From: Flavobacterium jejuense
Lineage (GTDB): Bacteria; Bacteroidota; Bacteroidia; Flavobacteriales; Flavobacteriaceae
Direction: 5' to 3'
Assembly (NCBI RefSeq): GCF_006491595.2
Contig: NZ_VEVQ02000003.1
Span: 186,001 to 250,000, forward strand
Length of the DNA stretch: 64,000 bases
The position numbers were made by a program, and so were the translations under genes. The notes under the pieces were generated by a model. The model did no database searches. It was not told where the DNA came from and saw only the letters and a program-made list of their open reading frames with translations. Below are positions 19,363 to 29,148 of this stretch, piece by piece (within the stretch, counting starts at the first letter, position 1; the number at the start of each line of letters is the position of its first letter).

Positions 19363-19968
19363 TTAGAATTTGTAGTTAACTCCAAAAGTTACAGCTCTCC
19401 AATCTCCACCGAAATTAAATGAATTAGTTTTTTCTGCTCCATCTCCTCCATTATCGTTTGAAGAATAACCTAAAACAGCTACTCCAGCTTCAATTGAAAA
19501 ATTAGAAGAAACGAAATAGTTTATACCTGCACCCAAGTTAACACCAAATTCTTTTACATCTGCATCAGATGCAGTAAAATCTTCTGGATCGAACTCATAG
19601 CTATAACCCATATAATTAGCTCCTAATTCAGCAAATAATGAGAATTTGTTTGCTGGTGTAAAATAGTAACGTCCAAAAGCTCCAACACCGAAACCACTAT
19701 TAGTAGCGTCAGCTGAACCTACATCAACTTTATTTGAAGCATAACCTAACATCAATCCAGCAGCAATGTTTTCAGTTACAAAATAACCTACTTTAGGTGC
19801 TACTTCAAAAGTATTAACTTTGAAATCTCCTGTTTTCTCACTTCCAAATGTGAAAGCTCCAGAAACAAATACATCTCCTTGAGAAAAACCACCATCTGTA
19901 GATTCTTCTTGAGCATTAGCAAAACTAAATGCGAAAACTGCAGCAGCAGCGAATAATAATTTTTTCAT
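19363..19968 (-). CDS. Outer-membrane beta-barrel protein (OmpA/porin-like)
   Basis: A 201-residue barrel protein. The start MKKLLFAAAAVFAFSFANAQ at 19968 gives a textbook signal peptide; the frame is open 30 codons further up but that stretch is not signal-like. Strand patterns include FEVAPKVGYFVTENIAAGLM, FGRYYFTPANKFSLFAELGA and FSIEAGVAVLGY, ending WRAVTFGVNYKF. The signal peptide is nearly identical to that of the next gene upstream (20693), suggesting tandem duplication of an expression and export cassette, although the barrels have diverged. It has a terminator at each end. Confidence 0.82.
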   Translation of the reverse strand: MKKLLFAAAAVFAFSFANAQEESTDGGFSQGDVFVSGAFTFGSEKTGDFKVNTFEVAPKVGYFVTENIAAGLMLGYASNKVDVGSADATNSGFGVGAFGRYYFTPANKFSLFAELGANYMGYSYEFDPEDFTASDADVKEFGVNLGAGINYFVSSNFSIEAGVAVLGYSSNDNGGDGAEKTNSFNFGGDWRAVTFGVNYKF

Positions 19969-20081
19969 TTTAATTAATTTTAAATTTTGAGACTGCGAAT
20001 TTATATAATATTTATTTTCCAGCAAGAAAAAAAGTATTAAAAAAAACATAAAAAACATAACTATTTAATAATCAAAAGCAA

Positions 20082-20105
20082 AAAAACCCGCAAAAGCGGG
20101 ATTTT
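20082..20105 (-). terminator. Terminator, CCCGC-AAAA-GCGGG type (copy 3)
   Basis: Core CCCGC-AAAA-GCGGG flanked by A and T runs with one A-A mismatch beside the core; lies past the gene ending at 20124. Confidence 0.8.
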
Positions 20106-20123
20106 AAATATTTTATAAAAATA

Positions 20124-20693
20124 TTAGAATTTGTAAGCTACTGCGAATGCAATGTTACTGTTTCCAACTTTATAACCACTAGGTGCATCTTTAGCAATAT
20201 TACTAAGACCAAAAGTGTATCTTAATCCTAGGTTAATATTTTCAGTTACATCATAACCAGCTCCAACATTCATACCAAAATCAGTTGAATTATAATATTC
20301 TTTTGTATCCACATCTTCACCATCTCCTTTATCTTTTGCAGATAATAAAAATCCAATTTGTGGCCCAGCTTCTAAACTAAATCCTTCTGCTACAAAATAC
20401 TTAGCCATTACTGGAATGTTTAAATAATTCAAATGACTTGTGTAATCAAAACCTTCGTCACTACTTTTAGCACCAAGAGATGAATATACTAATTCAGGTT
20501 GAATTGCAAACTTATCAGAAATCATAATTTCAGCAAGAGCTCCTACTTGAAAACCTACTTTAGTTGAAGTACCTTCAGCATCTCCTGAGAAGTTAGACAA
20601 GTTTAAACCTGCTTTAGCTCCAAACTTAACTTCCTGTGCATTAGAAACTCCAAATGCAAATACTGCTACAGCAGCAAATAATAATTTTTTCAT
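20124..20693 (-). CDS. Porin family beta-barrel protein
   Basis: A 189-residue member of the same PorT/OMP_b-brl family as the genes at 16821 and 23612: signal peptide MKKLLFAAVAVFAFGVSNAQ, then KFGAKAGLNLSNFSGD, IQPELVYSSLGAKS, LNYLNIPVMAKYF, SLEAGPQIGFLLS, LGLRYTFGLSNIA and a terminal IAFAVAYKF. Probably an eight-stranded outer membrane barrel. It is first of three tandem minus-strand barrel genes, each with its own terminator. Confidence 0.86.
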   Translation of the reverse strand: MKKLLFAAVAVFAFGVSNAQEVKFGAKAGLNLSNFSGDAEGTSTKVGFQVGALAEIMISDKFAIQPELVYSSLGAKSSDEGFDYTSHLNYLNIPVMAKYFVAEGFSLEAGPQIGFLLSAKDKGDGEDVDTKEYYNSTDFGMNVGAGYDVTENINLGLRYTFGLSNIAKDAPSGYKVGNSNIAFAVAYKF

Positions 20694-21007
20694 TTTTTTT
20701 AAATTTTAGTTATTAAGACAAATTTATATTATTTTTTTTAAGAATTTCATAAAAGAAAAGCAATTATTAACATTTTTTTAAGCAAAAAAAACGTTATTAA
20801 CTAATAATCAAAGCTTTAAACAAACAAATGAATAATTAAAAACATAAAAAATAAACTTTATTTAACACTAATTTTATTATTAATCAAGTAGTTACCTCAT
20901 TATTTTGTATAAAAGTTAGTATATATAAAAAACATCTTTTTTATAAAAAAACAATACCACAGTAATAAAAAATATAAGAAAGTTAGTAATAATTTTGCGA
21001 GCTAAAA
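20694..21007. other. Divergent promoter region
   Basis: About 310 very AT-rich bases between the porin gene (minus) and the T9SS-secreted protein gene (plus). A -7 box TAAATTTG reads on the minus strand at 20719-20726, about 26 bases before the porin ATG. On the plus strand TAATTTTG at 20990-20997 precedes the ATG at 21008 by 10 bases, which would give a very short leader or point to the second ATG at 21017. Nothing else is seen. Confidence 0.5.
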
Positions 21008-23479
21008 ATGAAAAAAATGAAAAAAATCTATTTATTATTACTTTTGAATTGCTTTGTTTCTAATTATTCGCAAAGTGTATGCGAACCAAATGAAATCAGC
21101 ACAGATGCGCTTTCTCCTGTAAATCCAAATCAACCTGATTACATCAATCAATTTGATTGGACAACTGATAACTCTTACTATAATATAAATTCTCAATGTA
21201 CTCCAAATACATTTACACCAAACCCTTTTCAATCTAATCAATTAGAACTTCTGCCTTTATCATTATCAAAAGATATGATGCCTGAAGATGGTTGGGAAAT
21301 GATTGCCTATAATTTAGGATACGACAATAACAATATTCCATTAGCAGCAAAACCAGAACACACTTATATAATGCTATATAATAAATATACTGGAATGTTA
21401 CGAATTTTAGTTAAATGGTGCAGAAACACTAACTATAATGGAGCATTATTAACATTAAAATTTGCTCCTGGATTCCAAACCAATCTTTTAGACATGGCTA
21501 ATGATGAAAAAGCACTAGATGCTACACATATTGCTAATCCTTCTCTAAGCACTACATTAAAATTTTACAATGATAATAATTATTGGGCTTATGCAGATTT
21601 TAAATTAAATTATGATCCTTGTACATGTTCATTCGATGAAACTTCAAGGTTATTTTTATACACAGAATTAATTAGTAATTCATCAGTAGAATTAACTGGA
21701 AAAATAACCGGTATCATTTCTTCAATAACACAAGGTCAAGGTTCTACTTCTTCAGATGGGAATTTTTGGAAAAGCGCAACTAATATTAACAACAAAATGA
21801 TGTCGGCTCATAAAAGTGTGACAAATTTTGCTGACAAATATCAAAAAATATATAAAGATTTAGCTGATGGAGGAATTACAATTGGAGCGATTAACAATAT
21901 TGGAAGTTTTTTAAATAATAATAACTTCATGAAAGCAGGCTTAAAAGCTTTACCATATGTAAGTGAAGGAGTAAAATTTTTAAGCGGATTATTTGGTGGT
22001 GGAGCTAGTGGCAATCAACCTATTCAATTAGCCCCTATGAGTGTTAATCTAGATGTACAAATTAGCGGTACAATTTCTACTCAAGACCCTATGCATAATC
22101 AAACTATTGGTTTACCTGGTTCAATAAATAATAATATTTTACCAGGAACAATTGGAGGTCAACCATTATACAATGAAACTTTGGGTGTTTTTTCATTAAT
22201 TAATACTCCAGTTATGCATTACAAGGAAAGTTTTACATCTAAAAGCTTTTTAAATAGAGAAACCATAGTACCATCTTCAAGAATAAAAGAATATTGGGAA
22301 GTACTTTCTGATTATAAATTTACGAACAGAATATATAAGCTTTCAGGTGAAAATCTAAAATATGCTATAAATCCAGCAAGTAATTTAATCTTACAAGATG
22401 CAGAAATTATTTTATTAGTTGAATATGAAAAGCCATCAATAACTTACCCAAAAAAATACCCTACATTTATTTTTAATAGTCTAGATAATGATTTAAATAA
22501 TGGTTTAGCTATTTTAGGAACTAATACAGGTCCATCTACAGATTCAGATAATGGAATTTTTCAAAATGCTTTTAAACCCATTGGTATAAATAACTTTAAA
22601 AATGATTATTCATTTGAATTTTTATATGACGTTTCAAGAACAAGCAATGAGGTTAAAACTAGACAAATATCCCAATACAAACCTGTAGGTTCTTTCACAA
22701 AAAAATGGCAATGCACAAATTCTACTAACTGTGAATTTCAGAAAATACAAGGATCTAGAATATATAGTTATGTACAAAGCAAAGCAGATTTACCCATAAC
22801 TTGGAGTAATTTATTAACTAGTGACTTCAAATCAAACATAAATAATTCTTTATCATTTCTTCCTCAAGTGACAACTCCAAGACCAGAATTCTTAGCACCT
22901 AGAGTAAAAAATTTCAAACTAAAATTTGTTCTAAATTTAAAGAGAACGGATAATCCAAATGCACAAAATGTATTATATGTTGTTACTTATCCAGTAGAAT
23001 TAAAGGAGGCTCCAAGTGGATATAACATGAATGGTTCTGACTATATTGCTGATGCTATACAATATGCTCATCAACCTGATTTCAACCCTACTAACCCAAC
23101 GAATAAAGTAATTCCTGTTACGCAAAGTGAATTAGCTACAATCTGTTCAAGCACTACATATAAAGCGAATAGAATTTCATCTGCAAGCAGAAAAAGAGAA
23201 TCTGATTTCAAAACAAATATTGAAAAAACAAATAACGAAAATCTTGAACCAAAAATATTTCCAGTTCCAGTGAAAGATAAATTAAATGTTATAACTAATA
23301 ATTGTAAAATTATATCAATAATAAATTCTTTTGGACAAATTGTAAAAGAATTCAGTGAAAACACTTCAAATGACAATGAAATTACTATAGACACATCACA
23401 TTTGAGTAAAGGAATTTATATTATGAACTATTTGGATTCAAATAGCGATTTAAAAACTATAAAATTCATTATTCAATAA
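21008..23479 (+). CDS. Large secreted protein with T9SS type A sorting domain
   Basis: An 823-residue secreted protein. A signal peptide (about 1-21, ending NYSQ) precedes a long Asn/Ser-rich body with no domain I recognise, containing a Gly/Leu-rich segment near residues 290-340. The last 75 residues form a type IX secretion sorting domain: KIFPVPVKDKLNVITN, IINSFGQIVKEF, ITIDTSHLSKGIYIMNY and a terminal KTIKFIIQ. It is expected to cross the outer membrane by the T9SS and be attached to the surface or released. Two nearby ATGs (21008, 21017) are possible starts. Confidence 0.85.
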   Translation: MKKMKKIYLLLLLNCFVSNYSQSVCEPNEISTDALSPVNPNQPDYINQFDWTTDNSYYNINSQCTPNTFTPNPFQSNQLELLPLSLSKDMMPEDGWEMIAYNLGYDNNNIPLAAKPEHTYIMLYNKYTGMLRILVKWCRNTNYNGALLTLKFAPGFQTNLLDMANDEKALDATHIANPSLSTTLKFYNDNNYWAYADFKLNYDPCTCSFDETSRLFLYTELISNSSVELTGKITGIISSITQGQGSTSSDGNFWKSATNINNKMMSAHKSVTNFADKYQKIYKDLADGGITIGAINNIGSFLNNNNFMKAGLKALPYVSEGVKFLSGLFGGGASGNQPIQLAPMSVNLDVQISGTISTQDPMHNQTIGLPGSINNNILPGTIGGQPLYNETLGVFSLINTPVMHYKESFTSKSFLNRETIVPSSRIKEYWEVLSDYKFTNRIYKLSGENLKYAINPASNLILQDAEIILLVEYEKPSITYPKKYPTFIFNSLDNDLNNGLAILGTNTGPSTDSDNGIFQNAFKPIGINNFKNDYSFEFLYDVSRTSNEVKTRQISQYKPVGSFTKKWQCTNSTNCEFQKIQGSRIYSYVQSKADLPITWSNLLTSDFKSNINNSLSFLPQVTTPRPEFLAPRVKNFKLKFVLNLKRTDNPNAQNVLYVVTYPVELKEAPSGYNMNGSDYIADAIQYAHQPDFNPTNPTNKVIPVTQSELATICSSTTYKANRISSASRKRESDFKTNIEKTNNENLEPKIFPVPVKDKLNVITNNCKIISIINSFGQIVKEFSENTSNDNEITIDTSHLSKGIYIMNYLDSNSDLKTIKFIIQ

Positions 23480-23504
23480 GATTTATTAATAATTAAAATT
23501 ATAT

Positions 23505-23537
23505 AAAGTCATTCATTTAATTTGAATGACTTTTTTT
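23505..23537 (+). terminator. Terminator of the T9SS-secreted protein gene
   Basis: Arms AAAGTCATTCA (23505-23515) and TGAATGACTTT (23523-23533) followed by a T run. Confidence 0.85.
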
Positions 23538-23611
23538 ATAATAATTACTCAATTTATAAACAATTTCCTTCCAATAGATTCGTTATTAATTAAATATCAA
23601 TCATTTAAAAC

Positions 23612-24154
23612 ATGAAAAGCAAACTTTTTTTAACAATAATTTTACTATTTTCCTTACAAATAGTTACTAGTCAAATCTTTAAAGTAGGTATAAAAGGAGG
23701 TTTGAACTATGCTAATCTTATAGATACATCAATTAAAACAGATGCTATAACTAGTTATCATGCTGGTTTTGTTAGTGTTATTAGATTAAGCAAATCTTTG
23801 GCTTTACAACCCGAATTACTCTATTCAACACAAGGTGCTTCTTATGAAAATGCAATTAGTGAGTTTAAAAATGAATTAGGTTACTTATCCATTCCTTTTC
23901 TCGCAAAATTGAATTTGAGTGAAAGCGTTTCATTAGAAATTGGTCCGCAAGCTTCTTTTTTATTAAGCAAAAAAGATGAATTTGATTTAAACGATTATAA
24001 TACGTTTGATTTTGCAGTTGACGGAGGATTAGGTTTACAATTAACCGAACATCTTTTTATTCAAGCAAGATATATACTTGGTCTCAACGAAATTTCAAAA
24101 AATGCAGAAGCAAAAAATAGTGTTTTTCAACTTTCTGCTGGTATTCTCTTTTAA
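23612..24154 (+). CDS. Porin family beta-barrel protein
   Basis: A 180-residue paralogue of the genes at 16821 and 20124: signal peptide (about 1-20, ending VTSQ), KVGIKGGLNYANL, LALQPELLYSTQGASY, LGYLSIPFLAKLNLS, SLEIGPQASFLLS, IQARYILGLNEIS and terminal FQLSAGILF. Outer membrane barrel of unknown function. It sits alone between two terminators. Confidence 0.86.
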   Translation: MKSKLFLTIILLFSLQIVTSQIFKVGIKGGLNYANLIDTSIKTDAITSYHAGFVSVIRLSKSLALQPELLYSTQGASYENAISEFKNELGYLSIPFLAKLNLSESVSLEIGPQASFLLSKKDEFDLNDYNTFDFAVDGGLGLQLTEHLFIQARYILGLNEISKNAEAKNSVFQLSAGILF

Positions 24155-24173
24155 AAACTCTTAAACTTTTTAT

Positions 24174-24207
24174 AAAACCATTCAACTAATGAATGGTTTT
24201 TTTATTT
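24174..24207 (+). terminator. Terminator of the porin gene
   Basis: Arms AAAACCATTC (24174-24183) and GAATGGTTTT (24191-24200) followed by a T run. Confidence 0.85.
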
Positions 24208-24227
24208 TTACTTAAAATCTATATTAC

Positions 24228-24641
24228 ATGAAATTATTAATACTTAATGGACCAAACCTTAATTTATTAGGAAAAAGAGAACCAGAAATTTATGGCAATT
24301 TAACTTTTGAAGATTATTTTTCAACCTTAGAAAATAAATTTCCTGAAATTTCATTTACTTACTTCCAAAGTAATGTAGAAGGAGAATTAATTAACAAATT
24401 ACATGAAGTGGGTTTTTCTTATGATGGTATTATTTTAAATGCTGGTGCCTACACTCATACCTCAATTGGTTTAGGCGATGCTATAAAAGGAATTACAACT
24501 CCTGTTATTGAAGTACATATTTCTAATACTTTTTCTAGAGAAGAGTTTAGACACCAATCTTACATTTCTCCAAATGCAAAAGGTATTATAATAGGTTTTG
24601 GATTAAAAAGTTACGAATTAGCAGTTGATTATTTTTTATAA
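24228..24641 (+). CDS. aroQ: 3-dehydroquinate dehydratase, type II
   Basis: A 137-residue type II dehydroquinase catalysing dehydroquinate to dehydroshikimate in the shikimate pathway, as a cytoplasmic dodecamer. It shows the N-terminal LILNGPNLNLLGKREPEIYG (with the catalytic Tyr and lid Arg), FQSNVEGELINKLHE, LNAGAYTHTSIGLGDAI, and VEVHISN-like VIEVHISNTFSREEFRHQSY carrying the catalytic His. Length is normal for the family. It is followed by a DUF5686 gene in the same direction. Confidence 0.96.
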   Translation: MKLLILNGPNLNLLGKREPEIYGNLTFEDYFSTLENKFPEISFTYFQSNVEGELINKLHEVGFSYDGIILNAGAYTHTSIGLGDAIKGITTPVIEVHISNTFSREEFRHQSYISPNAKGIIIGFGLKSYELAVDYFL

Positions 24642-24695
24642 ACCATACAACCTTTTATTTCGTAAAACCGTCTTTTAAATAAACACCAAACAACA

Positions 24696-27158
24696 ATGAA
24701 AAATATCTTTACTACACTCTTCCTTTTATTTACTGGTATAATAGTATCACAAATAAAAGGAACAGTAAGTGATACAAATGGAAACCCGTTACCTTATGTA
24801 AATATTTATATCGAAAACACATATATTGGAACTACTACTAATGAAAATGGAAAATATGAGCTGAATTACACAACCTCAAAAAACGTAACCTTATTGTTTC
24901 AATATTTAGGATATAAAACCCAAAAACAAATTCTAAACATTAATCGATTCCCATTTGAGTTTGATGTTACTCTTCAAGAAGAAGATTTTCAACTAAACGA
25001 AGTTGTTGTTCAAAACGGTATTAATCCAGCTGATGAAGTTATAAAAAAAGCTATTGCTAATAAAAAAATAAACGCTGATAAAACTGATAAGTTTGAAGCT
25101 GATTTCTATTCAAGAGGTATTTTTAAAGTAAAAGATATTCCAAAAAAATTCATGGGAATTGATGTTGGTGATATGGAAGGAAGCCTAGACTCTACAAGAA
25201 GTGGAGTAATTTATTTATCTGAAACTGTTTCAAAAATAAAATTTGAAAAACCAAACAACCTAAAAGAAGAAATTATTGCTTCTAAAATTGCTGGTGACGA
25301 TAGCGGTTTTAGTTATAACACTGCATTGAATACTAATTATGATTTTTATGAAAACTATGTAGAATTTGGTATTAACATGGTTTCTCCTATTGCTGACAAT
25401 GCTTTTAATTACTACAGATACAAATTAGAAAGTAGTTTCTATGATGATAAAAATCAATTAATTAATAAAATTAATGTTACACCAAAAAGAGATAAAGAAC
25501 CTGTTTTTGAAGGATATATTTACATTGTAGAAGATACTTGGGCAATTTATGGGATTGATTTAGACATTAAAGGATATAGAATGCAACAACCCATTCTTGA
25601 AACTATGAAATTACTCCAAAATTTCAGTTACAACACAGAAGAAAAATTATGGGTTAAGAATGTTCAATCCCTAGATTTTGATGCAGGAATTTTTGGAATG
25701 AAATTTACAGGAAAATTCACACATGTATTTAGTAATTATAAATTCAAAGAAAGTTTCGAAAAGAAAACTTTTGGAAAAGAGATAGTCACTTTTGCTGAAA
25801 ATGCTAATAAAAAAGAAAATTCATTTTGGCAAACAACAAGACCTGTACCTCTTACAGAAGAAGAATTAAAAAATTACACTAAAAAAGATAGTATTGAAAC
25901 CATTCGCAAATCAAAAACCTATTTAGATTCTATTGATGCCAAATCAAATAAATTTAAATTCTTTGATATCATAAGTGGTTATACCTACAAAAATTCACAT
26001 AAAAAGTGGAATCTAAGTTACCAAGGAATGTTGAATTTCTCTTCACTTAGTTTTAATACCGTTCAAGGTTGGAATTTAGATAGTGGTTTTTCCTACAGAA
26101 AGTGGAACGAAGAAACAGGCAAGTACACTTATATTTCATCAACATTCAACTATGGATTTGCAGAAGATAGACTAAGAGTTAATGGAAGGTATTATCACCG
26201 ATTTAACAACATTAATAATGCAAACCTATCCATTTCAGGAGGAAGTGCAGTTAGTCAATTTAATAGCAATGAGCCTATTCCTAATTTTATAAATACAGTA
26301 AGTACACTTTTCTTTAAAAATAATTTTATGAAATTATACAATAAAGAATTTGCTGAAATCAATTACGGACAAGAACTTGTAAATGGTATTTTTATTAATG
26401 GTAAATTATCATATGAAAACAGGCATTCTTTATTTAATAACACCAATCAATCGATTATAAAAAGCGATGATATTTACTCTTCAAATGATCCTTTACAACC
26501 TTTTAATTATAGTTCAGGATTTGAAAAGCATAGTCTATACAAAGCAAATATAGCTACTAGAATACGATTTGGGCAAAAATACATTTCAAGACCTGACGGA
26601 AAAATCAATATTCAAAATGACAAATATCCAATCTTGAGTTTTACTTACGAAAAAGGATTTGGTGGTACTAATTCAAATTATAATTATGATTTCGTTGCTG
26701 CTCGTATAGACTACAATCAAACTTTTGGAAACAAGGGAGAATTTTCAGCAAATGTAAGAGGAGGAAAATTCTTTAATGCAGATAATATTTCTTTTATTGA
26801 TTACAAGCATTTTAATGGTAATCAAACACATGTGAATTTTAGAGGTAATTATTTAAATGCCTTTAATCTTTTGCCTTATTATACTAATTCTACTAATGAT
26901 GCTTATTTAGAAACGCATTTACAACATAATTTTAAAGGTTATATTATGAACAAAATTCCGTTATTAAATAAATTACAATGGAATTTAGTGGGTGGTTTTC
27001 ACCAAATTAATGTTCCTAATACTAAACCATATCAAGAATTTAGTGTTGGTTTTGACAATATTGGTTTTGGCAAGTTTCGATTTCTACGAATTGACTATGT
27101 AAGAGCTTATCAAAATGGCTTCCAAGGTGATGGAATTATGTTTGGATTGCGTTTTTGA
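24696..27158 (+). CDS. DUF5686 outer membrane protein with carboxypeptidase-like regulatory domain
   Basis: An 820-residue outer membrane protein. A signal peptide (about 1-19, ending VSQ) is followed by a CarboxypepD_reg-like sandwich (IKGTVSDTNGNPLPYVNIYI to about residue 105), then the DUF5686 body starting NPADEVIKKAIANKKINADK with YSRGIFKVKDIP. The C-terminal half has barrel-like strands ending GIMFGLRF. It resembles TonB receptors in outline but lacks a plug domain. Function unknown. Its terminator is at 27277-27318. Confidence 0.85.
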   Translation: MKNIFTTLFLLFTGIIVSQIKGTVSDTNGNPLPYVNIYIENTYIGTTTNENGKYELNYTTSKNVTLLFQYLGYKTQKQILNINRFPFEFDVTLQEEDFQLNEVVVQNGINPADEVIKKAIANKKINADKTDKFEADFYSRGIFKVKDIPKKFMGIDVGDMEGSLDSTRSGVIYLSETVSKIKFEKPNNLKEEIIASKIAGDDSGFSYNTALNTNYDFYENYVEFGINMVSPIADNAFNYYRYKLESSFYDDKNQLINKINVTPKRDKEPVFEGYIYIVEDTWAIYGIDLDIKGYRMQQPILETMKLLQNFSYNTEEKLWVKNVQSLDFDAGIFGMKFTGKFTHVFSNYKFKESFEKKTFGKEIVTFAENANKKENSFWQTTRPVPLTEEELKNYTKKDSIETIRKSKTYLDSIDAKSNKFKFFDIISGYTYKNSHKKWNLSYQGMLNFSSLSFNTVQGWNLDSGFSYRKWNEETGKYTYISSTFNYGFAEDRLRVNGRYYHRFNNINNANLSISGGSAVSQFNSNEPIPNFINTVSTLFFKNNFMKLYNKEFAEINYGQELVNGIFINGKLSYENRHSLFNNTNQSIIKSDDIYSSNDPLQPFNYSSGFEKHSLYKANIATRIRFGQKYISRPDGKINIQNDKYPILSFTYEKGFGGTNSNYNYDFVAARIDYNQTFGNKGEFSANVRGGKFFNADNISFIDYKHFNGNQTHVNFRGNYLNAFNLLPYYTNSTNDAYLETHLQHNFKGYIMNKIPLLNKLQWNLVGGFHQINVPNTKPYQEFSVGFDNIGFGKFRFLRIDYVRAYQNGFQGDGIMFGLRF

Positions 27159-27276
27159 TGAATAAAGTATTATTATTTTAATTATATAAAAAACTAAAGT
27201 CTAAAAGAAAAAGACGAATTCATTTTAACCCTAAACAATTCATAATGAATTAATTACAATTTAAAATAAAAACAAT

Positions 27277-27318
27277 AAAATCCAAATATCAAGAAATTGA
27301 AAATTTGGATTTTTTTTA
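27277..27318 (+). terminator. Terminator of the DUF5686 gene
   Basis: Arms AAAATCCAAAT (27277-27287) and ATTTGGATTTT (27303-27313) followed by a T run. Confidence 0.75.
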
Positions 27319-27352
27319 TACATTTACTATAACTAACCAAAACATTTTAACT

Positions 27353-27772
27353 ATGACAAAACCAAAAACTTCCTTTTGGATAATAAGTGTAGTTGCACTT
27401 TTATGGAATCTAATGGGTGTGAATCAGTATCTTCTTATGGCATTTAAATCAGATTCTGTTAGAAGTGGATTAACACCTGAAAGACTTGCTTTACTTGACG
27501 CAACACCATCTTGGTCAACTGCAGCTTTTGCTATTGCTGTTTTCGCAGCTACTATTGGCTGTATAGCGCTTTTAATTCGAAAAAAGATAGCATATTCCTT
27601 CTTTGTTATTTCTTTTTTAGGTATTATTGTTCAAAATATAGATGCTTTTATGCGATTTAAAATAAGAGAATTTAATAGCTTTGAATTAGTAATGACCATT
27701 ATGATTCCTGTCATTGGATTATTTTTAATTTGGTACTCCAAAAATGCAATCAAAAAAGAATGGCTTAAATAA
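27353..27772 (+). CDS. Small four-helix membrane protein, unknown
   Basis: A 139-residue protein with about four membrane helices (near residues 8-27, 52-72, 77-95 and 112-130) and a charged C-terminus KNAIKKEWLK. The ATG at 27353 is chosen; the upstream frame from 27305 runs through the previous gene's terminator. I recognise a recurrent flavobacterial form (FWIISVVALLWNLMGVNQYL) but no functional family. Confidence 0.7.
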   Translation: MTKPKTSFWIISVVALLWNLMGVNQYLLMAFKSDSVRSGLTPERLALLDATPSWSTAAFAIAVFAATIGCIALLIRKKIAYSFFVISFLGIIVQNIDAFMRFKIREFNSFELVMTIMIPVIGLFLIWYSKNAIKKEWLK

Positions 27773-27774
27773 AA

Positions 27775-27810
27775 AAACAAATTCCAATTAATATTAATTG
27801 GAATTTGTTT
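27775..27810. terminator. Perfect 18-base-arm bidirectional terminator
   Basis: Arms 27775-27792 and 27793-27810 are exactly complementary (core AAACAAATTCCAATTAAT), with T runs on both sides, between two convergent genes. Confidence 0.85.
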
Positions 27811-27832
27811 TTTTTATATTTTACAATTTATC

Positions 27833-29143
27833 TTATACTCTTACAATATCGGCACCAATCGCTCTCAATCTTTCATCAATTCTTTCATAACCTCTATCAA
27901 TTTGCTCAATATTTTGAATTGTGCTTGAACCTTTAGCAGTTAAAGCTGCAATTAGTAGTGAAATCCCAGCACGAATGTCTGGTGAACTCATGGTTGTCGC
28001 TTTCAATTGAGATTGAAAATTATGTCCCATAACTACTGCTCTATGTGGATCACACAGCATAATTTTGGCACCCATATCAATTAATTTATCTACGAAGAAC
28101 AATCTACTTTCAAACATTTTTTGATGAATTAAAACGTCTCCTTTAGCTTGTGTAGCTACAACCAAAACAATACTCAATAAATCTGGAGTAAATCCAGGCC
28201 AAGGAGCATCAGAAACGGTCAAAATTGAACCATCAATATCCGTTTTTATCTCATAACCTTCTTTATGAGCTGGAATGTAAATATCATCTCCTTTTCGCTC
28301 TAGAGTAATTCCTAGCTTTCTGAACACATTAGGTATTTGACCCAAATTATCCCAACTTACATTTTTGATTGTAATTTCACTTCTTGTCATAGCAGCAAGA
28401 CCAATCCAAGAGCCAATTTCAATCATATCAGGCAAAATTCTATGTTCGCAGCCACCTAATTCATCTACACCTTCTATAGTTAACAAATTAGAACCAATGC
28501 CTTTAATTTTGGCACCCATAGAGTTCAACATTTTACATAACTGTTGCAAGTAAGGTTCACAAGCTGCATTATAAATTGTAGTTGTACCTTCTGCTAAAAC
28601 AGCAGCCATAACAATATTTGCTGTTCCAGTTACTGAAGCTTCATCAAGTAACATATAAGTTCCTTGCAATTTGCCTTCTCTTTCAACACCATAAAAATGG
28701 TCTTCTCTTTCATATCTAAATTTAGCTCCAAGATTAATAAAACCTTCAAAGTGCGTATCTAATCGACGACGACCAATTTTATCTCCTCCTGGTTTTGGAA
28801 TATAACCACAACCAAAACGAGCTAATAATGGACCTACAATCATAATAGAACCTCTTAAACTTCCACCTTCTTTTTTAAAAGCTTCCGTTTTTAAATAGTC
28901 TACATTAACCTCATCAGCCTGAAATGTATAATCTCCTGCTCCATTTTTTTGAATCTTAACTCCTAAATTACCTAAAAGCGTAATTAATTTATTAACATCA
29001 ATAATATCAGGAATATTAGTAACCCTAACTTTTTCAGAAGTTAATAATACAGGACATAAAACCTGTAATGCTTCATTCTTAGCTCCTTGAGGAGTAATTT
29101 CACCTTTAAGTGCTTTTCCACCTTCTATTTTGAATGTTCCCAT
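27833..29143 (-). CDS. murA: UDP-N-acetylglucosamine 1-carboxyvinyltransferase
   Basis: A 436-residue MurA, the first committed enzyme of peptidoglycan synthesis: it transfers enolpyruvate from PEP to UDP-GlcNAc. Seen: the N-terminal GEITPQGAKNEALQVLCPVL with the conserved Lys-Asn, SLRGSIMIVGPLLARFG, and a late PDIRAGISLLIAALTAKG. The catalytic loop reads PGGDKIGRRRLDTH: Asp121 (codon 28781-28783) occupies the place of the usual Cys attacked by fosfomycin (PGGC in E. coli). Asp at this position is known in fosfomycin-insensitive MurA of mycobacteria and chlamydiae. It is last in a minus-strand run with the DUF493 and DUF4290 genes. Confidence 0.96.
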   Translation of the reverse strand: MGTFKIEGGKALKGEITPQGAKNEALQVLCPVLLTSEKVRVTNIPDIIDVNKLITLLGNLGVKIQKNGAGDYTFQADEVNVDYLKTEAFKKEGGSLRGSIMIVGPLLARFGCGYIPKPGGDKIGRRRLDTHFEGFINLGAKFRYEREDHFYGVEREGKLQGTYMLLDEASVTGTANIVMAAVLAEGTTTIYNAACEPYLQQLCKMLNSMGAKIKGIGSNLLTIEGVDELGGCEHRILPDMIEIGSWIGLAAMTRSEITIKNVSWDNLGQIPNVFRKLGITLERKGDDIYIPAHKEGYEIKTDIDGSILTVSDAPWPGFTPDLLSIVLVVATQAKGDVLIHQKMFESRLFFVDKLIDMGAKIMLCDPHRAVVMGHNFQSQLKATTMSSPDIRAGISLLIAALTAKGSSTIQNIEQIDRGYERIDERLRAIGADIVRV

Positions 29144-29148
29144 TAAAC

